DNA from: an uncultured Collinsella sp.
GTDB lineage: Bacteria; Actinomycetota; Coriobacteriia; Coriobacteriales; Coriobacteriaceae
Direction of reading: 5' to 3'
Length of the DNA stretch: 64,000 nt
Assembly (NCBI GenBank): GCA_900759335.1
Contig: CAAEUX010000005.1
Coordinates: 8,167 to 72,166, forward strand
Shown here in pieces: positions 26,209 to 34,191 of this stretch; the stretch's first letter is position 1, and each line of letters begins with the position of its first letter. Position numbers and translations under genes: made by a program. The notes beneath the pieces are model-generated. The model searched no databases. It had not been told where the DNA came from and saw only the letters and a program-made list of their open reading frames with translations.

Positions 26209-27465
26209 ATGCTCAACCATCTCAAACAACACTTTGGCTCGCACCGCACCGGAGGCCACGGAGGTCTGGATATCGCCCGGCATATCGGCCCCGGGCTGCT
26301 CGTGACCGTCGGCTTTATCGACCCGGGCAACTGGGCCTCCAATATGGCCGCGGGCTCGCAGTTTGGCTACGCGCTGCTGTGGATCGTCACGCTGTCCACG
26401 ATTATGCTGATCGTCTTGCAGCACAACGCGGCGCACCTGGGCATCGCCACGGGCGCCTGCCTTGCCGAGGCCACGACCCGCTTTCTCCCCCGCTTCGTTG
26501 GGCGCACGGTGCTCACCAGTGCCTACCTCGCGACCATCGCCACCGCCATGGCCGAAGTCCTAGGCGGTGCGATCGCGCTCCAGATGCTCTTTGGGCTGCC
26601 CGTGCGCGCGGGCTGCGTCATCGTGGCGACAGTATCGATGGCGATGCTCATGACGAACTCCTACAAGCGTGCCGAGCGATGGATCATCGCCTTCGTAGGC
26701 GTGGTAGGACTCTCGTTTTTGGCCGAGCTCACGCTGGTCAAGGTCGACTGGCCGCAGGCCGCCGCAAGCTGGATCACACCCAGTATGCCCACCGGCTCGG
26801 CCGCGATTATCGTGAGTGTCCTGGGTGCGGTCGTTATGCCACACAACCTCTTCCTGCACTCCGAGGTCATCCAATCCATGCACTTCGAAGGCCAAGGCGA
26901 GCAGGTTATCGAAGAGCGTCTGCGCTATGAGCTCTTCGACACGCTCTTTTCGATGGGCGTGGGCTGGGCAATCAACTCGGCCATGGTCATCCTGGCCGCA
27001 ACGACCTTCTTTGCGCACGGCATTGTCGTAGACGACCTCGCCGTCGCAGCGGCCACGCTCTCCCCCATCTTGGGCCCGGCGAGCTCGACCATCTTTGCGG
27101 TAGCGCTGCTGTTCGCGGGACTATCGAGCAGCGTGACAGCGGGCATGGCGGCGGGAACCATCACCGCGGGCATGTTCGACGAGGAATACGACATCCACGA
27201 CCGACATTCCTCGATCGGGGTGGCGGCCTGTTTCGCCGGCGCAGTGGCGGCGTGTCTGGTCATCCCAAATCCTTTTGAAGGTCTCATCTGGAGTCAGGCG
27301 CTGCTGTCGCTTCAGTTGCCGATTACGGTCTTTGTGCTCATACGACTCACCAGTTCGCCCCGCGTTATGGGCAAATACGCCAACTCGCGCCCGCTCAACG
27401 CGCTGCTCGTAGGGATCGGCGTCATCGTGACGATTCTCGACATCGTGCTGCTAACGGGGATGTAA
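26209..27465 (+). CDS. Nramp-family divalent metal (Mn/Fe) transporter
   Basis: 418 residues from ATG 26209 (GGAG upstream). About eleven transmembrane helices are visible. The two unwound metal-binding helices are conserved: FIDPGNWASN in helix 1 (Asp, Asn) and VVMPHNLFLHS in helix 6 (Met-Pro-His). These predict proton-coupled Mn2+ or Fe2+ uptake, as in MntH. It is monocistronic and flanked by repeat array A4 and a half unit of the same family. A GTTAGTCACGGTTAAC sequence just upstream could be a metal-regulator site, but this is uncertain. Confidence 0.9.
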   Translation: MLNHLKQHFGSHRTGGHGGLDIARHIGPGLLVTVGFIDPGNWASNMAAGSQFGYALLWIVTLSTIMLIVLQHNAAHLGIATGACLAEATTRFLPRFVGRTVLTSAYLATIATAMAEVLGGAIALQMLFGLPVRAGCVIVATVSMAMLMTNSYKRAERWIIAFVGVVGLSFLAELTLVKVDWPQAAASWITPSMPTGSAAIIVSVLGAVVMPHNLFLHSEVIQSMHFEGQGEQVIEERLRYELFDTLFSMGVGWAINSAMVILAATTFFAHGIVVDDLAVAAATLSPILGPASSTIFAVALLFAGLSSSVTAGMAAGTITAGMFDEEYDIHDRHSSIGVAACFAGAVAACLVIPNPFEGLIWSQALLSLQLPITVFVLIRLTSSPRVMGKYANSRPLNALLVGIGVIVTILDIVLLTGM

Positions 27466-27493
27466 TTGGGATGGCGTGGCTGTCCAGATATAA

Positions 27494-27535
27494 CGTCTCA
27501 ATCTGTAACACGTAAGGCCGTTTTAAACCGTCAGA
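27494..27535 (+). repeat. Half unit of inverted-repeat family A
   Basis: GTCTCAATCTGTAACA at 27495-27510 and 25 bases of loop-like sequence are present, but the right arm is lost. It looks like a decayed copy. Confidence 0.75.
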
Positions 27536-27541
27536 TAAATC

Positions 27542-27578
27542 AAAAAGGTCCCAGCCGGAATATCCAGCCGGGACCCTT
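27542..27578 (-). terminator. Rho-independent terminator of the rubredoxin operon
   Basis: GGTCCC-GCCGG pairs with CCAGCCGGGACC. On the minus strand TTTTTGATTT follows. It also faces the Nramp gene end. Confidence 0.8.
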
Positions 27579-27618
27579 GGACAGAGCTCTGTATGGCTAA
27601 TCGCCGTGTGTCTACGAG

Positions 27619-27762
27619 CTACTCCTCGACAAGCTCAAACTCATCGGGACCAACGCCGCACACCGGGCACACGTAATCCTCGGGCAGCTCGGGCGTGTCG
27701 ACCTCAACCTCGTAACCGCAAACGGTGCACACAAACTTATACGTCTTCTTCTCCTCAGCCAT
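27619..27762 (-). CDS. Rubredoxin
   Basis: A 47-residue gene, ATG 27762 behind GGAGAA. The two metal knuckles are FVCTVCGYEV (Cys12, Cys15) and YVCPVCGVG (Cys32, Cys35), and the DEF motif follows. One iron bound by four cysteines makes it a one-electron carrier. It lies 88 bp after a flavin reductase-like gene and shares its terminator. In other anaerobes such a pair (or their fusion, high-molecular-weight rubredoxin) delivers electrons for oxygen or NO detoxification. That role here is inferred. Confidence 0.93.
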   Translation of the reverse strand: MAEEKKTYKFVCTVCGYEVEVDTPELPEDYVCPVCGVGPDEFELVEE

Positions 27763-27850
27763 GATGTTCTCCTCTCGAACGTGACTGCTGGTGTACTTAC
27801 TTATTAGTATATATTCTCAATAATATAATGCAAGTATTTTTAGAACATTT

Positions 27851-28354
27851 CTAGCCTCGATACGACGAGGCTTTGGGCGGCGTCTTGCCCTTTAGCACCT
27901 TGTGATAGTAGTCGTACGTCAGCGGCGTCTCGTCGCTCAGGCGCTCGGCATCCTCGACCTCGCCAATAAACAGCAGATGCGTGCCCACATCCACAGTGTC
28001 GATCAAACGGCAGCTAAACAGGGCCGCCGCGTGCTCGGGCACATAGGGCATGCCCAGAGCCGTCTCGCGGGTCTCGTATTTGGCAAACTTGTCATAATCG
28101 CTGCTGGTGCGGAACCCAAAGTTACCGATGTAGAGCATGTCGGCGGTCTGATCGATCACGGTCAGCGCGAACGCTTTGGCCGATGCGATGACGCCCGAGG
28201 TGACATTGTCCTTGTTCACGGCAACCGAAATACGCGGCGGCATGGACGTCACCTGCACCGCAGTGTTGATGACGCAGCCGGCGCGCAACCCGTCTGCCGC
28301 AGCGCTCACCACGTACAGACCGCTCGGCATGGTAAAGAACGCAGTTTTATCCAT
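27851..28354 (-). CDS. Flavin reductase-like (flavoredoxin-type) FMN-binding protein
   Basis: 167 residues from ATG 28354 (AGGGGAG upstream; the in-frame start at 28546 lies in a repeat). It matches the split-barrel flavin reductase fold: GLYVVSAA near the N-terminus, GCVINTAVQVTSMPPRISVAVNK, and a later HLLFIGEV. It binds FMN and uses NAD(P)H or passes electrons onward. It is upstream of rubredoxin in one transcript, which suggests NAD(P)H to FMN to rubredoxin transfer. No rubredoxin domain is fused. Confidence 0.85.
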   Translation of the reverse strand: MDKTAFFTMPSGLYVVSAAADGLRAGCVINTAVQVTSMPPRISVAVNKDNVTSGVIASAKAFALTVIDQTADMLYIGNFGFRTSSDYDKFAKYETRETALGMPYVPEHAAALFSCRLIDTVDVGTHLLFIGEVEDAERLSDETPLTYDYYHKVLKGKTPPKASSYRG

Positions 28355-28481
28355 AACGATCACTCCCCTAGCTCGGGTTGGAACCTCATGAATGTATGTA
28401 CCCACAAAAAAGGCGGCACCCATAACGGACGCCGCCTTTGAGACATATGTGTCAGAACAGTAAGAAAGATGAGACGCCCGC

Positions 28482-28548
28482 AGTTGCGGTGAAATAGGGA
28501 CTGAATGGCCCCTCAAACAGGCAAAACAGTCCGTATTCCACCGCAACT
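28482..28548. repeat. Inverted repeat family B, copy 2 (25-nt loop)
   Basis: 21-nt arms at 28482-28502 and 28528-28548, with a 25-nt loop ending GGCAAAAC. A few arm mismatches suggest decay. It ends 10 bases before the smpB stop codon. Confidence 0.85.
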
Positions 28549-28558
28549 TACAGAGTGC

Positions 28559-29029
28559 CTAGCGGTTGCGTTCCTTAAGGGCGCGGTCGATCTCGCGTTG
28601 GACATCACGCTTGGCCATGTCCTCGCGCTTGTCGTAGAGCTTCTTGCCGCGACCCAGACCCAGCAGCAGCTTTACGCGGCCGTCGGTATTAAAGTAGAGC
28701 TCCAACGGAACCAGCGCATAACCACGGTTGCGAAGTTTGCCGTCAAGAAAGTCGATCTCCTTGCGGTGCAGCAGCAGACGACGCCGACGGTCGGGATCGC
28801 GATTCCACACGCCACCATGGCTATAAGGGTGGATATGCAGTCCGACGAGCCAGCACTCGCCGCCACGAATCAGCGCAAAAGTGTCAGTGATCTGACAGGC
28901 GCGCTCGCGAATCGACTTGACCTCGGTGCCGCTCAGCTCAATACCGCACTCAAACGTCTCATCGATAAAGTACTCGTGATGTGCCGAGCGATTCTTGGAA
29001 ATGAGTTTGCGCTCGCGCTTACTGGGCAT
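28559..29029 (-). CDS. smpB: SsrA-binding protein SmpB
   Basis: 156 residues, ATG 29029 after AGGAGGCC. Conserved blocks are NRSAHHEYFIDETFECGIELSGTEVKSIR near the N-terminus (quoted in part: ISKNRSAHHEYF, GTEVKSIRE), HIHPYSHGGVWNRDPDR, RKLLLHRKEI-like and LGLGRGKKLYDKRE at the C-terminal tail. It binds tmRNA and rescues stalled ribosomes. Its start overlaps the end of the upstream TPR gene by 11 bases, which indicates translational coupling. No ssrA gene was found in the window. Confidence 0.96.
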   Translation of the reverse strand: MPSKRERKLISKNRSAHHEYFIDETFECGIELSGTEVKSIRERACQITDTFALIRGGECWLVGLHIHPYSHGGVWNRDPDRRRRLLLHRKEIDFLDGKLRNRGYALVPLELYFNTDGRVKLLLGLGRGKKLYDKREDMAKRDVQREIDRALKERNR

Positions 29030-29936
29030 CGCCGGCCTCCTTGGCGCCATCGGCGTTTGAGCCCGCAGCCTCGCGCTTTGCCTTGCGCTCGGCATTGAGC
29101 TCGGCATCGCTCTCGCGCACCAGTTTGATAATCGCCGCGCAGGCCTCCTCGCCCACCAAGTCGCGAGCACGCACCGTCAGGCGCGTCGCCTCCTGCTTGT
29201 CGCCGTCGCTTGCAGCATCGGTCGCACACATGATCAGGCAGATGGCGATCTCGGCCGAAGGTGAGGTCGGCACGCCCTGCAGGGCGAGCTCACCCATCAC
29301 GTGGTCGTCGCTCTCATCAGCGGCATCCGGATAGGTGGTATGGATCTTGTTGAGCAGGCGCGTCGTATGCGCATCGTTGGGCGCCAGGCGCAGCGCCAGA
29401 CGCGCGCAGCCCACGGCAGCCGAAACGTTCTCGGTCTCGGGCTCCAAGAAGTACTGACCTAGATTGGCGTAAGCGCGGGCGGCGCACTTGCCATCGCTTG
29501 CACGCTCCAGCACCGAGAACGAGAGCGATGCCCATTCCTGCTTGTCCTCGAGTGCACGGAACAGCTCGGCCAGATCCAGGCGATAGTTGCAGTTCATGGG
29601 GTCCCAACGCACAGCCTGCATCAGGGCATTACGAGCGCTCACATAATCCTGCTGGCGAATGTAGGCAAACGCCATATCAGAGTACAGGCGGTCAAACGGC
29701 ACCTCGACCTGCACGAGCTCGCGCGGATCCTTCTCCACGCGGCGATAGGCCAAGCGCTCAAACTTGCTATCGAAGCTAAAGTATTGGCGCTTCTCCTCCG
29801 TCTTGCACTCAGCGTCGATATACTCCTCGGCGAGCTCCACCAGACGCTCCAGCAGCGGCGTCGCCGTAGCCAGGTCGCCCTGCGCCAGATAGTTCTCGGC
29901 ATACGTGATGTCTTGCAAGCTGATGGGCAGATCCAT
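29019..29936 (-). CDS. TPR-containing protein
   Basis: 305 residues from ATG 29936 (GAGGAG upstream). Helical repeats of the tetratricopeptide type are visible: MAFAYIRQQDYVSARNALMQ, ALRLAPNDAHTTRLLNKI and ARAYANLGQYFLEPE. Charged helices and an Ala/Lys-rich tail close the protein. It is soluble with no signal peptide. It is coupled to smpB by overlap, so a role near the ribosome is possible but not shown. It could equally be a scaffold of unknown purpose. Confidence 0.75.
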   Translation of the reverse strand: MDLPISLQDITYAENYLAQGDLATATPLLERLVELAEEYIDAECKTEEKRQYFSFDSKFERLAYRRVEKDPRELVQVEVPFDRLYSDMAFAYIRQQDYVSARNALMQAVRWDPMNCNYRLDLAELFRALEDKQEWASLSFSVLERASDGKCAARAYANLGQYFLEPETENVSAAVGCARLALRLAPNDAHTTRLLNKIHTTYPDAADESDDHVMGELALQGVPTSPSAEIAICLIMCATDAASDGDKQEATRLTVRARDLVGEEACAAIIKLVRESDAELNAERKAKREAAGSNADGAKEAGDAQ

Positions 29937-29992
29937 GGCTACTCCTCGATCTGAGCGAAACACGGCAGGCGCCGTATATACGGTCAATACAC

Positions 29993-30023
29993 AAAACCCG
30001 GGTCTCTTACGAGGCCCGGGCGT
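29993..30023 (-). terminator. Terminator of the tRNA pair
   Basis: A CCCGGG stem (29998-30003 with 30015-30020), extended by CTC/GAG, is followed on the minus strand by GGTTTTGTG. Confidence 0.7.
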
Positions 30024-30030
30024 TCAATTT

Positions 30031-30107
30031 TGGTAGCCCGTACCAGATTCGAACTGGTGATCTCCGCCTTGAGAGGGCGGCGTCCTAAACCGCTAGACGA
30101 ACGGGCC
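30031..30107 (-). tRNA. tRNA-Glu (CTC)
   Basis: 77 nt with an encoded CCA end. The acceptor stem pairs GGCCCGT with ACGGGCT. The anticodon arm is CCGCC-CT-CTC-AA-GGCGG, giving anticodon CTC. TTCGAAT marks the T loop. Confidence 0.93.
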
Positions 30108-30124
30108 ATATGTAGCAAATGCAA

Positions 30125-30198
30125 TGGCTGGGATGGAGGGAGTCGAACCCCCATTGACGGAACCAGAATCCGCTGTCCTGCCATTAGACGACATCCCA
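30125..30198 (-). tRNA. tRNA-Gln (CTG)
   Basis: 74 nt with encoded CCA. The acceptor stem pairs TGGGATG with CATCCCA. The anticodon loop is TTCTGGT inside GCGGA/TCCGT, giving anticodon CTG. It lies 17 nt upstream of tRNA-Glu and is probably cotranscribed. Confidence 0.93.
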
Positions 30199-30474
30199 AT
30201 GACTGCATCGCTGCGCTCGGCTGTGCCTTTGCGCAAGAAAGAAATATACGGGAAGTCTCGCTGTGACGCAAGCCCCAATTTTGACTTTTTTGAAATTCAG
30301 TCAAATTGGCCTAATTTAGTCCAACCCGTGAAGGACCTGTGAAGCCGACCGCTGTACACGAAGGGCAAAACGCCGCGAGCGGTAGCCGTCAACCGTTGGC
30401 AGATTCTACCGCGAAAACGATAGCACCAGGCAACACAATCGAAGTATCAATGATCACGTAGATATCGAGGCGCC

Positions 30475-30885
30475 ATGGACGAAGAGCTTGATTACCTATG
30501 GGAGACCCTGGGCCTCGAGATCACTGCCGACCTTTGGCCCGAACGGGACAAAATTCACCCCACGTTACGCCCCGCCATTACTGTGGTGCAGGCAAAATAC
30601 CGCCGTGCATCCTTTTTAATCATGCGGATGTCATGGCACGCGGGACTCCCCGACCTTAAGCGAATCCAGGCAAGCCTCGTCGAGTTGTCCGGTATGCCGA
30701 CCGTCATATCCGAGGCGCACCTGGAGCAGCGCCAGTGCGATCGACTGCAACAGCAGCGGATTCCCTTTATCTGCCCCGGCGTTCAGGCATATCTGCCCTT
30801 TATGGACGAGGAGTACTGGAGCGGCAAGCCCAACAAACACGTAAAGGTCTACGATCCGCACGAATGGGCACAGCTGGCGGACTGA
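30475..30885 (+). CDS. Hypothetical 136-aa protein
   Basis: ATG 30475 with GAGG upstream. No signal peptide or transmembrane helix. The central part has LEQRQCDRLQQQRIPFICPG followed by VQAYLPFM. A similar I-P-(F/Y)-I-P-G-Q-x-Y-L-P stretch occurs in the N-terminal part of some MarR-type winged-helix proteins of Firmicutes, so this may be a related or truncated regulator without the helix-turn-helix. The likeness is weak. Three palindromic repeats follow directly. Confidence 0.65.
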   Translation: MDEELDYLWETLGLEITADLWPERDKIHPTLRPAITVVQAKYRRASFLIMRMSWHAGLPDLKRIQASLVELSGMPTVISEAHLEQRQCDRLQQQRIPFICPGVQAYLPFMDEEYWSGKPNKHVKVYDPHEWAQLAD

Positions 30886-30904
30886 CTGGGGCAGGCCCGC
30901 CGGC

Positions 30905-31074
30905 GGAAAGTGCGTCCCAGTTTTCAAGCTCAAACTGGTCCCCACTTTCCCGTCGAGCCCTCAACCGGAAACCGTATCCCACAATCGAAGCTCAGAATGG
31001 GACGTGCTTTCCGCAACCGGCCACTTTGGGAAAGCGCATCCCATTCTGGAAGCGAATTCCGGGTCGCACTTTCC
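30905..31074. repeat. Alternating inverted-repeat array C with 31-bp period
   Basis: Six copies of a 15-bp motif near GGAAAGTGCGTCCCA alternate in orientation, starting at 30905, 30936, 30967, 30998, 31029 and 31060. The step is exactly 31 bp each time. Read as hairpins, they are three 46-bp units 62 bp apart. The array ends 8 bp from the arsenate-reductase-like gene. Confidence 0.9.
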
Positions 31075-31081
31075 GCAGCCG

Positions 31082-31441
31082 CTACAGCAACGCCTCGGCC
31101 CAAGCCGCTTCCCTAAAGCCGGGAATCGCAAAGTCGTCGCCCACCAGCAGCGGACGCTTGACCAGCATGCCGTCGGTCGCCAGCAGCTCGTAGCACTCCC
31201 GATCCGTCATGCCCGCGTCCAGACGCGCCTTCAGGCCCAGCTCTCGATATTTCATGCCCGACGAATTAAAGAAACGCCGCACCGGCAGCCCCGAACGAGC
31301 AATCCAGGTCGCAAGCTCATCAGCCGTGGGATTGTCCAAAACGATATCGCGGTCGATATACTCAACCCCATGTTCGTCCAGCCATGCCTTGGCCTTCTTA
31401 CAGGTCGAGCACTTGGGATATTCAACAAACAGTACGGTCAT
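31082..31441 (-). CDS. ArsC/Spx/YffB-family thioredoxin-fold protein
   Basis: 119 residues from ATG 31441 behind GGAGGATT. FVEYPKCSTCKKAKAWL gives the CxxC site (Cys11, Cys14). FNSSGMKYRELGL and LLATDGMLVKRPLLV (the Pro of the cis-loop) are the family blocks. Members include arsenate reductases and thiol-redox regulators such as Spx. The Arg triad of true ArsC is not evident, so arsenate reduction is not assured. It follows the MurNAc operon but has a 92-bp gap. Confidence 0.85.
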   Translation of the reverse strand: MTVLFVEYPKCSTCKKAKAWLDEHGVEYIDRDIVLDNPTADELATWIARSGLPVRRFFNSSGMKYRELGLKARLDAGMTDRECYELLATDGMLVKRPLLVGDDFAIPGFREAAWAEALL

Positions 31442-31533
31442 GGGAATCCTCCGAATATAGATCGGCCAACGCAGGCACACGCCGCACGAGGCGCCTTCGT
31501 ATGATGGGCCAATTGTAGCCCGCGGGTCACACG

Positions 31534-32586
31534 TTAAACGAACCGTACCCCGAATCCGCGCTTGATGAACGGCAGTAGCTCCATTGCTTCGGGCGTGATA
31601 TGGCCCGCAACGTTCATGCGCTCGTCACCGGGAAGATCGACCCGCGCAATCTCAAGCTCGCCTTCGTAGCGCCCATATCCGCTATTGCTCACAGCGATCG
31701 ACCCCGCCTTTCGCGGCAGGCCGGCTCCGGCATCCGTCGGCACGGAATCCGGCTTAAGCGTCGTACGTGACTCCTGAGACCTAAAGATGAGGACGCTCGA
31801 GTCGGGCCGGTCGTGATGAATCTGCCCGCGCACATAGGCATAACCGGGCTCAAGCTCGCATTGCAGGTCCACGTATCCGGCGGAAACTTGAGCAAACTGC
31901 GCCCAGCCCGCATCGGATAGATCGGGGTCGCCGACCAACACAATGTCGCAATCGGCGCCATGTGCAAGCTCAAGCATATTGAGAGCAACCTTTGACGCGC
32001 GACCGCGCTGCGCCTCGACCGTCGGCAGTCCCTCGAATACCGGCCCGCGAACGTTAGCATCACCCGGCACAAAAGCCATGATTTCGAATCCAAGCGCCGC
32101 AAGACGAAGATTCACCCGAGCAATGTCCTCCAGAGCTAAACCGGTATAAGGCTTGGGGTAAAAATTGTGGCAGGCGGCAAAACGAGTCACATCGGCACCG
32201 GCCTCACGCCACGATGCGATTTCATCAGAACTCACCGTCGATGCATTGACCACAATGTGAAATACACCGGACAGCTCCGCGACCCGCTGGGCGCTAAAGC
32301 CATAGTCCAAACGAAGGTATTCCAACCCCAGATCGCGCAGGTCCTCGATGCGCTCAAGCCCGAGCAAATCGCACGTGCGAGGCCCCACATCGGCAATGAG
32401 CGCAATGCCGCGAGCGGAAAGCAGCGACAGCACATGACGGACCTTATCGGCATACGCCGCTCCCCCATCCTCGGGAATATGCAGCGAGGTAAACGCATAG
32501 CGCGCCCCCGCCGCGGCACCACGCTCAATCGTCCGCTCGATATCCTGCAGAGGACTGGAAAGATAAATCGAAATACCTGTTTTCAC
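31534..32586 (-). CDS. mupG: MupG-type 6-phospho-N-acetylmuramidase (DUF871)
   Basis: 350 residues; start GTG 32586 with AAAGGAG nine bases upstream. N-terminal TIM barrel (MKTGISIYLSSPLQDIE, then TSLHIPE) and a C-terminal beta domain (VRGQIHHDRPDSS, KRGFGVRF). The family cleaves MurNAc-6-phosphate from imported MurNAc-6-P-GlcNAc, a step in peptidoglycan recycling. Location downstream of murP and murQ supports this. A terminator-like hairpin precedes it, so expression may be reduced relative to murP. Confidence 0.9.
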   Translation of the reverse strand: MKTGISIYLSSPLQDIERTIERGAAAGARYAFTSLHIPEDGGAAYADKVRHVLSLLSARGIALIADVGPRTCDLLGLERIEDLRDLGLEYLRLDYGFSAQRVAELSGVFHIVVNASTVSSDEIASWREAGADVTRFAACHNFYPKPYTGLALEDIARVNLRLAALGFEIMAFVPGDANVRGPVFEGLPTVEAQRGRASKVALNMLELAHGADCDIVLVGDPDLSDAGWAQFAQVSAGYVDLQCELEPGYAYVRGQIHHDRPDSSVLIFRSQESRTTLKPDSVPTDAGAGLPRKAGSIAVSNSGYGRYEGELEIARVDLPGDERMNVAGHITPEAMELLPFIKRGFGVRFV

Positions 32587-32603
32587 GCTTCAACGCTCCT
32601 TTA

Positions 32604-32636
32604 AAAAAGGCCGGCGGAGCAGTTAGCCCCGCCGGC
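32604..32636 (-). terminator. Intra-operon terminator/attenuator between murP and mupG
   Basis: GCCGGCGG (32610-32617) pairs with CCGCCGGC (32629-32636). TTTTTT follows on the minus strand, immediately before the mupG ribosome site. It could cap murP expression while letting some transcripts read through. Confidence 0.7.
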
Positions 32637-32703
32637 ACAACCATAGCATCAAGAGATCTGCGGCACGTCAAGACGCTCGAATGACATGGCGCACAGCATC
32701 AGG

Positions 32704-34134
32704 CTACTCGCCAAAGAACTCGTTGATCTTCTGCTCGTCGACGCCGAAGAACCACGTCAGGACAAAGCCGGCGGCATAAGCAAGCAGCATAGCGGCAACG
32801 TAGCCGAGCTGCTGACCAGGAACGACGATCAACAGGCCAAACAGACCGGAAACGCCCTGAGAAACCGTGCCGATGTGAAGCAGTGCTGCAAGCGCGCCGC
32901 CAAATCCGGCACCCAGGCAGGCCGTCACAAACGGACGAACGAGCGGCAGCGTAACGGCGTACATCAGAGGCTCGCCCACGCCCAGGATGCCAACGGGGAT
33001 GGACTCGGCGACGTACTTCTTGAGCTTGGCGTTCTTGGTCTTAAAGTACAGCGCCAAACCGGCACCGACCTGGCCGCCGCCAGCCATCATAAGGATGGGC
33101 AGCAGGTAATTGATGCCCTTGGTAGCGCCGTCGGGATCGTTGAGCATAGCGTGGATCGGCGTGAGCGCCTGATGCAGGCCGACGGACACCAGAGGCAAGA
33201 AGCCTGCCGACAGGATATAGCCACCCAGGACGCCCAGCTTCTCGAAGATAAAGGTGAGGACGCTAAAGATGGCAGTCGTCAGCCATGCGCCAACCGGCTG
33301 GATGACGAGCATCAGAGCAAAGGCGCCGATGATGAGCACCAGCAGCGGGGACAAGAACGTGTCGAGTGCGTTGGGCATAACCTTGCGAATCTGACGCTCC
33401 ATCCAGGCAAAAAATGCGCCAGCGATGAGAGCCGCGATCATGCCGCCCGCTGCGGGGTTGTACTGCGCACCGGTGAGGGGCAGCAGAATGGCAGTGGCAG
33501 GATCAGCCGCGCCAGGCGCAAGCAGGGGCATGGCACTGTTGGCGATACACATCATGCCGGCGATGCCGCCCAGCGCAGCGGAGCCACCAAACTCACGTGC
33601 CGCGTTATAGCCCACCAAGATGGGCAGATAGGCAAACAGGGCCCAGCCCATGGAACGAATGCCCTGGTACCACCACTCGCCCGCAAGCGCGCCTGCCGTC
33701 GAGACGTTAATGACGTTGCAGATACCGTTGATGAGGCCAGCCGCAATGATGCCGGGAAGCAGGGCGACGAAGACATTGGAAATCTTCTTGAGGAAGGCCT
33801 GAACCGGCTTAGACTCGTACTTGGCCTTCTGTGCGGCCTTGTTTGTGGCCGCAGCGTCAACCACGCTCTCGTCAGCAACGCCTTTCGCAAGGCCGGTGAG
33901 CTTGGAGAACTCCTCGAGCACCTTATTCACCTTGCCCGGACCCAGCACGATCTGCATCGTGTCATCCTCAACCAGGCCCATCACGCCGTCGAGCGCCTTA
34001 ATACCCTCCGTGTCGACGTTGCCCGTGTCTTTGACGGTCACGCGCAGGCGCGTCATGCACGCCGCGTTTGCGAGCACGTTGTCTTTACCGCCCAAAAGGT
34101 CCAGCAGCTTTTGAGCCAGCTCTTTGTTCGTCAT
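32704..34134 (-). CDS. murP: PTS transporter EIIBC, MurNAc-type (MurP)
   Basis: 476 residues. The N-terminal EIIB domain has the phosphorylated Cys26 in LANAACMTRLRV and VLGPGKVNKV. The linker (about 90-115) is followed by about ten membrane helices of the glucose superfamily EIIC, with the conserved VGLHQALTPIHAML and GVGEPLMYAV motifs. It imports and phosphorylates N-acetylmuramic acid or its disaccharide. No EIIA domain is fused, so it relies on one encoded elsewhere. murQ, a murR regulator and mupG lie in the same transcript and support this substrate. Confidence 0.9.
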   Translation of the reverse strand: MTNKELAQKLLDLLGGKDNVLANAACMTRLRVTVKDTGNVDTEGIKALDGVMGLVEDDTMQIVLGPGKVNKVLEEFSKLTGLAKGVADESVVDAAATNKAAQKAKYESKPVQAFLKKISNVFVALLPGIIAAGLINGICNVINVSTAGALAGEWWYQGIRSMGWALFAYLPILVGYNAAREFGGSAALGGIAGMMCIANSAMPLLAPGAADPATAILLPLTGAQYNPAAGGMIAALIAGAFFAWMERQIRKVMPNALDTFLSPLLVLIIGAFALMLVIQPVGAWLTTAIFSVLTFIFEKLGVLGGYILSAGFLPLVSVGLHQALTPIHAMLNDPDGATKGINYLLPILMMAGGGQVGAGLALYFKTKNAKLKKYVAESIPVGILGVGEPLMYAVTLPLVRPFVTACLGAGFGGALAALLHIGTVSQGVSGLFGLLIVVPGQQLGYVAAMLLAYAAGFVLTWFFGVDEQKINEFFGE

Positions 34135-34191
34135 AACTCCTCCTTGTATTGGGTATCTCGTCTAGATGTCATATCAGCTCACGCCGTGCAC

